From: Bacteroidales bacterium
Lineage (GTDB): Bacteria > Bacteroidota > Bacteroidia > Bacteroidales > WCHB1-69
DNA length: 12,067 bases
Assembly: GCA_031266895.1 (NCBI GenBank)
Contig: JAISAD010000085.1
Coordinates: 1 to 12,067 of the forward strand
Direction: 5' to 3'
The notes beneath the pieces were generated by a model, which was not told the DNA's origin, ran no database searches, and saw nothing but the letters and a program-made list of their open reading frames with translations. Of this stretch, positions 6,982 to 12,067 are shown one piece after another (position 1 is the stretch's first letter; each line of letters begins with the position of its first letter). The position numbers and the translations under genes are program-made.

Positions 6982-8400
6982 AATTTATTCGTCTTTTTTG
7001 TCCCACCACGTACTGCAGAAATAGTGCACGGCATATGCCTCTTTCATTAAGTGCCGGTATTCGGTGAGATGTTTATTTTGAGCAAGCTGTGCCTGTTGCC
7101 AGTTCAGTGGCGTTACATGCCGGGCAGGAACAAGCCATATATTTTGCTTTTCTTCCCGGGTCAGTTGACTGTAGAGCTTCATCAGCATCCAGGGGCCGGT
7201 GGTGCTCATCACGCAATCGCCTTTGGGAGATTTGGGAAATGAGAGGCAGCTGTCTGAAAAGATATGCTCGATGATCTGCTTCATAAAAAAATGCCCCGGC
7301 ACGCAGGCCATGAGCGCGTTATTAAAGATCTGATTTACAGCCGGGGATGATTCTGCTGCAAAACAGCATGTTTTGCCGGCAAGGAGCGCCCCTATGGGCT
7401 TAAGAGACTCATAATCAAAGTCGGCATACACTCCTCCCAATTCATGCAGGATAAGATAGCGTATAGTATCCCAGCGTTGAATATCGTACGGAAAATTGAG
7501 AAAATGCTTCAGGTACCGGGGATAATGGGATGCCACAAAATCGAGCATGGCCTGCTCGTCCCATACCTTATATTCATAGTCAGGGTGATGCCTTTTCCAT
7601 GTTTCGCCCCAGGCTGCAAAACGGGACGGCAGCGGGCCATGCCTGCCCGACCATACCTGATGAATAATTTTAGGGATGGTTTGGGTTTCCGGCTCTTCGC
7701 TTCGCCACGAGCTGTGAAAATAGTGTATAGCGCAGGCGCTCTGTTTTGCCGCCTGCAGAAGGAAGTCCGCACTTCCGGAGAGCGCCATTTGGGCTTGTGC
7801 GCCATCTAGCGGCGTTACCATCCGGGCGGGGATAAGGGAGATGCCGGACTTCTCGCTGTCGGATAGCTGCTCATACAGATCAATTAATGCCCAGGGGCCG
7901 GTAGTGTTCATTATGCATTCATTCTTATTTGCCGTTGGATAGTGTAAATTCCTTTCAGAGAATACTGCCTGTATGATCTTTTGCATGAAAGGGTGTTCGG
8001 GCACCGCAAACATGAGGGCATTGTTGAACATCAGGCGCTTGTTGAAAAACCAATAGGTGTACTCGGGCTCAAGGGCAAAGCCGCAACTCTTGCCGGCAAG
8101 CCAGTCGTGCATGGGCTTAATGGATTCATAGTCGCAGTCGGCGTACATGCCTCCTATTTTATCCAGGATAAGATAACGCACTGCATCCCAGCGCTGTATG
8201 TGATAGGGAAACCTGCGATAGATCTCCCGGTACCGGGGATAATTATCCCTGACAAATATTTCCATTTGCTCATTATCCCATAACATGTACTTCCAGTCGG
8301 GATAATCTCTTCTCCAGGTTTCGCCCCATATTTTGTATTGCTCCGGCAGCGATCCATTAATGCCTGACCATATTTGATGAATAACTTTTGGAATAATCAT
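6292..8400 (-). repeat. Three homologous glycosyltransferase modules in a row
   Basis: Modules at about 7696-8400, 6988-7680 and 6292-6981 encode the same about 230-residue domain. The similarity is also visible in the DNA: all three starts contain a TTTCGCC-type GETW stretch, and a TGATGAATxAxTTT stretch that encodes the IIHQ region. The first two modules share one reading frame; the third is at the N-terminus of the next gene. The simplest reading is two rounds of tandem duplication followed by divergence. Confidence 0.75.
6985..8400 (-). CDS. Tandem double-domain glycosyltransferase (DXD, OCH1/capsular type)
   Basis: The 471-aa protein is an internal duplication. Domain 1 (1-235) and domain 2 (241-471) carry the same motifs in the same order: IPKVIHQIWSG and IPKIIHQVWSG; GETWRR and GETWKR; QRWDAVRYLI and QRWDTIRYLI. 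The DXD motifs are ADCDYE (D88, D90) and ADFDYE (D327, D329). Then come NTTGPW and STTGPW, PARMVTPL and PARHVTPL, and finally HYFHSSW and HYFCSTW. Both catalytic DXD motifs are intact, so both halves may be active. Single-domain members of this family are commonly about half this length. There is no signal peptide or membrane segment, so the enzyme is probably cytosolic or peripheral. It is first in an operon with the 618-aa glycosyltransferase, whose first domain is a third copy of the same module. The likely promoter is at 8420-8427, close to the ATG. A role in surface glycan or glycoprotein assembly is inferred. Confidence 0.92.
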   Translation of the reverse strand: MIIPKVIHQIWSGINGSLPEQYKIWGETWRRDYPDWKYMLWDNEQMEIFVRDNYPRYREIYRRFPYHIQRWDAVRYLILDKIGGMYADCDYESIKPMHDWLAGKSCGFALEPEYTYWFFNKRLMFNNALMFAVPEHPFMQKIIQAVFSERNLHYPTANKNECIMNTTGPWALIDLYEQLSDSEKSGISLIPARMVTPLDGAQAQMALSGSADFLLQAAKQSACAIHYFHSSWRSEEPETQTIPKIIHQVWSGRHGPLPSRFAAWGETWKRHHPDYEYKVWDEQAMLDFVASHYPRYLKHFLNFPYDIQRWDTIRYLILHELGGVYADFDYESLKPIGALLAGKTCCFAAESSPAVNQIFNNALMACVPGHFFMKQIIEHIFSDSCLSFPKSPKGDCVMSTTGPWMLMKLYSQLTREEKQNIWLVPARHVTPLNWQQAQLAQNKHLTEYRHLMKEAYAVHYFCSTWWDKKDE

Positions 8401-8419
8401 AAACCTTAAAATTCATCTG

Positions 8420-8427
8420 CAAAAATA
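8420..8427 (-). promoter_or_regulatory. Promoter -7 box for the glycosyltransferase operon
   Basis: The minus strand reads TATTTTTG, a full match to TAnnTTTG, 19 nt before the ATG at 8400. A TTG at 8442-8444 lies 14 nt upstream and could be the -33 element. The same TTG is part of a second perfect box, TAAATTTG (8442-8449), which could be an alternative start. With the nearer box the leader would be only about a dozen bases, which fits the lack of a clear ribosome binding site. Confidence 0.55.
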
Positions 8428-8488
8428 GTAAAAATTAATAACAAATTTATAACACCCCATATCGCTCGCTTTTTTGTCCCTTAAAGTG

Positions 8489-8519
8489 TATTTTTGAACC
8501 GTTTTTTTTACTATTTTTG
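8489..8519 (+). promoter_or_regulatory. Promoter region for the AsmA-family gene
   Basis: Two perfect TAnnTTTG boxes lie on the plus strand: TATTTTTG at 8489-8496 and again at 8512-8519. The second has a TTG (8494-8496) 15 nt upstream, the same spacing as in the lipoprotein promoter at 11634-11659, so it is the better candidate. The transcript would start near 8526 and leave about 35 nt of leader before the ATG at 8561. This promoter faces away from the glycosyltransferase promoter in the same 160-bp gap. Confidence 0.55.
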
Positions 8520-8560
8520 CCGCTTGTAACTGTTATTGGTAATAATCTTATACTGCTATT

Positions 8561-11395
8561 ATGAATAAAAAAGTAAGAAAAACCCTGAAAATCAGTGGAT
8601 TCATCCTGTTAGGACTGTTTTTGCTAATCCTGATTATCCCTGTGTTCTTTCAAAAGCAGGTTATGGACTTTGCGTTGAAAGAGGCCAATAAGATGCTGAA
8701 TGCAAAGGTTTCGATAGAAAATTGCCGCCTGTCGCTTATCCGCAGCTTTCCTAATCCTGCTATTGTACTTAGGGGGATTCTGGTAGAAAACATAGAGCCG
8801 TTTGAGGGCGACACGCTGCTGAAAGCCGATGAGATAAGCGCCTCTATCAACCTGTTTTCCGTTTTTTCGGACACTTACCACATTAAAAAGGTGCTGCTTA
8901 AAGGCATTAGCGTCAATCTGCTGACCAATGTCGATACGCTGTCGAATTGGGATATTGTGAAGCCTTCGGATACGCCCGAAAAGGAGAAGCCGGCTGAATC
9001 GAGCGCGCTAAACCTGAAGTTTGACAAAATCAGTATCGAAAACGCCAATATTCGCTACGAAGACGTTCCGGGCGGCATTTTTGCCGGCGTGCGCAATTTC
9101 GACTTTGAGCTGAGCGGCAACCTGTCGAGCGACCGTACTACCCTCAAAACCGCCATGAGTGCCGCTGCCATAGACCTGAAAATGGGCGGAATTTCGTACC
9201 TCAACAAGCTGCAGTTCAGCCTTAAGTCAAAAATTGATGCCGACCTGAAGAATGCCAGATATACGGTGCTCGACAATGAAATTCGCCTCAACGCCCTGCT
9301 GCTGCAACTGGAGGGCTGGGTAGCCATGCCCGACGAGCCTATTGACATGGACATTAAATTGACCATGCCGCAAAATGAATTCAAAAACATCCTGTCGCTT
9401 ATTCCGGCTATCTATGCCAAAGACTTTAAGGACATAAAAGCCGATGGCAAGGTAGCGTTTCAGGCCTTTGCCAAAGGGCGCTTGCAGGGCGAGCACTATC
9501 CTGCATTCGGCGCCACGCTGAATATAGAAAATGCGCGGTTCCAGTACAGTTCGCTGCCGGCCGGCGTTACCGGCATTAACCTTAATGCAGCGGTGGCCAG
9601 CAGGGGCGGTAGCCTGGACAACACCATTATCGACATCAAAAAGTTCGGATTCGCCATTCTCAGCAATCCTTTCGAATTGCGGGCGCACATTGCCGCCCCC
9701 ATTTCCGATCCGGATATTGATCTGAACCTGAAGGGCGTTATCAACCTTGCCGACATTAAAAAGATATATCCGCTGGAGGCCGGCCAGGACATGAGCGGTG
9801 TTTTCAATATGGATGTAGCGCTAAAGGGGCTTCTCTCCTATGTGGAAAAAGAGCAGTACGACAAGTTTGATGCCGAAGGCAGCATGAATATTAACAGCCT
9901 GATCATTAAGGATAAAGAAGTGTCGAAAAACGATATTCACGTGCCCGAAGCCGAATTGCTTTTCACCACGGCCAAACTCAATTTAACCCGGCTGAGCGCC
10001 GCTGTAGGCCGCAACAGCATTGCCGCCGCCGGCTACGTGCAAAACTATCTGACCTGGATTTTTAAGGACGGCACGCTGAAGGGGGCACTCAGCGTAAATT
10101 CAGACTACCTGAATATAAATGATTTTATGCCGGATGAAGCAGCATCTGCCCGGCAGCCGCAACAGCAGGCAGCCGCTTCGGAACCGGAGGAAACAGCCAT
10201 GTCGCTGATACAGGTTCCCGCCAATCTTGATATTGCGGCCAACTTGAATGTAAAGAAGTTGATTTACGACAACATTAATATGGATAATGCGCAGCTGGCC
10301 TGTTCGGTAAGGGATGCCAAAGTGACCATATCCAACTTGGCGGCTCAGCTTTTTGCAGGCAGCATCAGGGTAAATGGCTCTTACTCTGCCCCCACGCCCA
10401 GGCGCGGCTATGCCGATTTGGATGTGAATGTGGCCAATATATCCTGTGCGGAACTGTGCAAAACATTTGCCCTTTTCAGCAACTACCTGCCAGTGCTCAA
10501 TAAGGCCGATGGCAAAGTTTCGGTAACGCTCAGGGGCAATACGGCGCTCGACGAAAATATGTCGCCCGTTTACGAGCAGCTGAATCTTGGCGGCGTGCTG
10601 TCGCTTGCCGATGTAAAAGTGGCGCAGTTGGAAACCCTGTCGAAAATTGCCGGAGAGCTAAAGCTGGACAAGCTGCAGAACATTCAGCTCAAGGATATAA
10701 AAGTACAGTATGCCATTGAGCGCGGGAAGCTGCGCACGAGTCCGTTCGATTTTAAGGTGGACAGGGCGAAAGTAGCTGTAGAGAGCGGCACGGTAGGCCT
10801 GGACAAGTCGCTGGACTACACGGCCATTGTGGCATTCCCCACAGAAGTGCTGGGAGCGCAAACGGTGGCTTTGGCCAACTCGCTGGCGGCTAAGGCGGCG
10901 GCGGTGGGCATTAATGCCAATGTGGGGCAGGAGGTAAAGTTTGCCGTAAAGCTGGGCGGCACGCTCACTAAGCCGACAGTGTCTGTGGGGCTGGATAAGA
11001 CCCGCGACCTGATAGGAAATGTGGTGGAGCAGGTGAAGGAGCAGGTTATAGAGACCGTGAAGGAGACCGTAAACAAAGCGCTGGAAGAGGCGCAAAAGCA
11101 GGCTGACGCGCTGGTAGCTTCTGCCCGCAAAACTGCCGACGATTTGGTAGCTGCGCAGAAGAAGGCGGCCGATAAGGTGCTGGCCGATGCCAGAGCTGAA
11201 GCCGACAAAATGATTGCGGCCACTAAGAATCCTTTGGAAAAGGCTGCTAAAAAAGTGGCTGCCGAGGCCCTGCTCAAAGAGGCGCAGAAGAAAGCCGACA
11301 AGCTGAATGCCGATGCCCAGGCCAGGGCCAGCAAAATGGTGAGCGATGCCCAGGCGCAGGGCAATGCGCTGATAGAGAAAGCCAGGCAGAAATAG
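8561..11395 (+). CDS. AsmA-family envelope protein with hendecad-repeat tail
   Basis: The 944-aa protein has a short basic N-terminus and one membrane helix (about 11-30, ISGFILLGLFLLILIIPVFF), then a long periplasmic part. Residues 31-130 (DFALKEANKMLNAKVSIENCRLSLIRSFPNPAI, split here by family habit into helix and strands) show the AsmA N-terminal pattern. The rest to about 810 is mostly beta-strands with repeated GxL/IxxAD/N motifs. The stretch around 640-810 resembles the AsmA-like C-terminal region. A low-complexity Gln/Ala/Pro linker lies near 530-545. From 810 the chain is helical and ends in Ala/Lys/Asp-rich 11-residue repeats. AsmA/TamB/YhdP relatives are thought to form grooves that carry phospholipids between inner and outer membranes; that role is known for the superfamily and inferred here. 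Start: ATG directly before the basic N-terminus and membrane helix, no Shine-Dalgarno sequence. It appears monocistronic. Confidence 0.9.
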   Translation: MNKKVRKTLKISGFILLGLFLLILIIPVFFQKQVMDFALKEANKMLNAKVSIENCRLSLIRSFPNPAIVLRGILVENIEPFEGDTLLKADEISASINLFSVFSDTYHIKKVLLKGISVNLLTNVDTLSNWDIVKPSDTPEKEKPAESSALNLKFDKISIENANIRYEDVPGGIFAGVRNFDFELSGNLSSDRTTLKTAMSAAAIDLKMGGISYLNKLQFSLKSKIDADLKNARYTVLDNEIRLNALLLQLEGWVAMPDEPIDMDIKLTMPQNEFKNILSLIPAIYAKDFKDIKADGKVAFQAFAKGRLQGEHYPAFGATLNIENARFQYSSLPAGVTGINLNAAVASRGGSLDNTIIDIKKFGFAILSNPFELRAHIAAPISDPDIDLNLKGVINLADIKKIYPLEAGQDMSGVFNMDVALKGLLSYVEKEQYDKFDAEGSMNINSLIIKDKEVSKNDIHVPEAELLFTTAKLNLTRLSAAVGRNSIAAAGYVQNYLTWIFKDGTLKGALSVNSDYLNINDFMPDEAASARQPQQQAAASEPEETAMSLIQVPANLDIAANLNVKKLIYDNINMDNAQLACSVRDAKVTISNLAAQLFAGSIRVNGSYSAPTPRRGYADLDVNVANISCAELCKTFALFSNYLPVLNKADGKVSVTLRGNTALDENMSPVYEQLNLGGVLSLADVKVAQLETLSKIAGELKLDKLQNIQLKDIKVQYAIERGKLRTSPFDFKVDRAKVAVESGTVGLDKSLDYTAIVAFPTEVLGAQTVALANSLAAKAAAVGINANVGQEVKFAVKLGGTLTKPTVSVGLDKTRDLIGNVVEQVKEQVIETVKETVNKALEEAQKQADALVASARKTADDLVAAQKKAADKVLADARAEADKMIAATKNPLEKAAKKVAAEALLKEAQKKADKLNADAQARASKMVSDAQAQGNALIEKARQK
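11090..11392 (+). repeat. Eleven-residue (hendecad) repeats in the AsmA tail
   Basis: From residue 844 the protein falls into 11-residue units: AQKQADALVAS, ARKTADDLVAA, QKKAADKVLAD, ARAEADKMIAA. A 20-residue irregular segment containing the only Pro (NPLEK) follows. The units then resume with AQKKADKLNAD, AQARASKMVSD, AQAQGNALIEK and a final ARQK. An 11-residue period in a helix gives an almost straight hydrophobic stripe, as in hendecad coiled coils and some membrane-lying amphipathic helices. Confidence 0.85.
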
Positions 11396-11740
11396 ACAGT
11401 AAGGGAATTGCCCCATCCGCTTTTAGAAAAATGTTTAGATGCGTAATTTGCACAATTTAGATGCGCGATTATGCTTTCATCCCCTTTGCTTCCTGTTGAA
11501 AACATGGCGCTTCGCGTCAAATTATCTGATAAAGCTGCGAAAACTGCCCTGCAGCACTCCAAAGGCCGAGCTTAAAATGGAGCATTTTGCGGCTGTTTAT
11601 ACTGAGGAAACAGGGAAAATGGAGAAAATCCCATTGCATTAACTTTTTTTGTAAATTTGCCCCCGTTATCTATTAGTTGTCAAAAAGGAAACAAAAGCAG
11701 CTAACTCATAACATAATTATTTAATCAAAACAAAAAAAAT
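11396..11740. other. Intergenic region between the AsmA gene and the lipoprotein gene
   Basis: This gap of 345 bp holds no gene I can support. It contains a direct repeat of TTTAGATGCG (near 11434 and 11457), a short perfect inverted repeat AAAATG-GAG-CATTTT at 11574-11588 with no T run after it, and the lipoprotein promoter near its right end. A 67-codon frame at 11439-11642 has no family resemblance or ribosome binding site and ends where the promoter begins; I regard it as chance. Confidence 0.6.
11634..11659 (+). promoter_or_regulatory. Promoter of the lipoprotein gene
   Basis: TTG at 11634-11636 and a perfect TAAATTTG at 11652-11659, separated by 15 nt, fit the Bacteroidota -33/-7 pattern, though the spacer is on the short side. 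The box is followed by CCCCC. Transcription would start near 11666, leaving about 75 nt of leader that ends in an A-rich run right before the ATG at 11741. Confidence 0.6.
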
Positions 11741-12067
11741 ATGACAGCAAGAACATTCAAAAAAATAGCAGCAGCCTGCCTGCTTATGGCAGCCTGCGTG
11801 CTGCTGGCCTCCTCGTGCCAAGATCCCGAGGAGCTTGACCCTCAACTTCAACTGCAGAACAAGCCGCAGCGCCCCGGCGATACGGCTGTGGTTGTCTCTC
11901 CCGGCGACAGCGTGCTGCCGCCCTGGATCGAAAAGTGGATTTGGGTGGAATACTCCCGAAATGACGGCTGCTGGCCGATTACCGAAACCTACCCGCCGCC
12001 CGAAGACCTCTTTGGCGCCGATGCCCGCGCCATTACTATTGACTGGCGCGACTCTACCTACACAAGC
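11741..12067 (+). CDS. Lipoprotein, N-terminal 109 residues only (cut by window edge)
   Basis: The frame opens at an ATG at 11741 and stays open to the last base. Residues 1-25 are a lipoprotein signal peptide: basic start (TARTFKK), hydrophobic core rich in Ala and Leu, and a lipobox LLASSC with the acylated Cys at 26. The cysteine is followed by QDPEELD. Several acidic residues right after the Cys resemble the lipoprotein export signal that sends Bacteroidota lipoproteins to the outer face of the outer membrane, so surface exposure is plausible. Residues 40-75 are Pro- and Gly-rich (a flexible stalk), followed by an apparently folded part rich in Trp (PPWIEKWIWVEY). I do not recognise the family from this fragment. 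It has its own promoter. Confidence 0.85.
   Translation, partial: MTARTFKKIAAACLLMAACVLLASSCQDPEELDPQLQLQNKPQRPGDTAVVVSPGDSVLPPWIEKWIWVEYSRNDGCWPITETYPPPEDLFGADARAITIDWRDSTYTS

Noticed and set aside
6577..7050. 157-codon plus-strand frame across the junction of the two glycosyltransferase genes
   Set aside because: It overlaps two convincing genes on the other strand and shows no family features.
10658..11562. Two minus-strand frames of about 250 codons opposite the AsmA gene
   Set aside because: They arise from the Ala/Lys-rich repeats of the coding strand, are low-complexity in Leu/Ala/Ser, and have no start signals.
11574..11588. Perfect 6-bp inverted repeat AAAATG-GAG-CATTTT as a terminator for the AsmA gene
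   Set aside because: The stem is AT-rich and short, lies almost 180 bp past the stop codon and is not followed by a T run.
11439..11642. 67-codon plus-strand frame before the lipoprotein gene
   Set aside because: No recognisable domain, no ribosome binding site, and it runs into the lipoprotein promoter; chance is more likely.

Overview
The window looks like a chromosomal segment from a member of the Bacteroidota, probably Bacteroidales. The evidence is indirect: -7 boxes of the form TAnnTTTG in front of the right-hand genes, A-rich leaders instead of clear Shine-Dalgarno sequences, a BspA-type leucine-rich-repeat protein, a long AsmA-family protein with an alanine-rich helical tail, and a lipoprotein with acidic residues just after the lipobox cysteine. 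No RNA gene, insertion sequence, integrase or CRISPR array was seen.

Left part (1 to about 5100, minus strand, strikingly AT-rich). Three genes are read leftwards. The first in transcription order is a secreted BspA-like protein with sixteen 23-residue repeats (3312-4934). Next is a 431-aa protein I do not recognise (1591-2886). Sixteen bases after it comes a gene that runs off the left edge (1-1574). I reconstructed that gene by reading the complementary strand; its last visible residues resemble the catalytic signature of T4-lysozyme/pesticin-type muramidases. The LRR gene and the 431-aa gene are preceded by two copies of the same ~110-bp upstream segment, with a 26-bp core that is identical in both. 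They therefore probably share a promoter or regulator, and the left part may be one co-regulated unit: a candidate wall-degrading toxin or effector, its partner and a surface protein.

Middle part (5125-8400, minus strand, higher GC). A two-gene operon with a 3-nt gap encodes two fused, double-domain glycosyltransferases. Three of the four domains are close paralogues of the DXD-containing OCH1/capsular type. The fourth, at the C-terminus of the 618-aa protein, instead resembles the catalytic domain of clostridial toxins TcdA/TcdB (GT44-like).

Right part (8561-12067, plus strand, highest GC). A divergent promoter region of 160 bp separates the glycosyltransferase operon from a 944-aa AsmA-family protein, which has one N-terminal membrane anchor and a C-terminal tail built from 11-residue repeats. 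After a 345-bp non-coding gap with a good Bacteroidota promoter comes the start of a lipoprotein gene, cut by the right edge.

The right-hand genes look like ordinary envelope functions. The left half, with its different base composition, duplicated upstream segment and unrecognised gene pair, looks like accessory DNA and is where something undescribed is most likely to be found.
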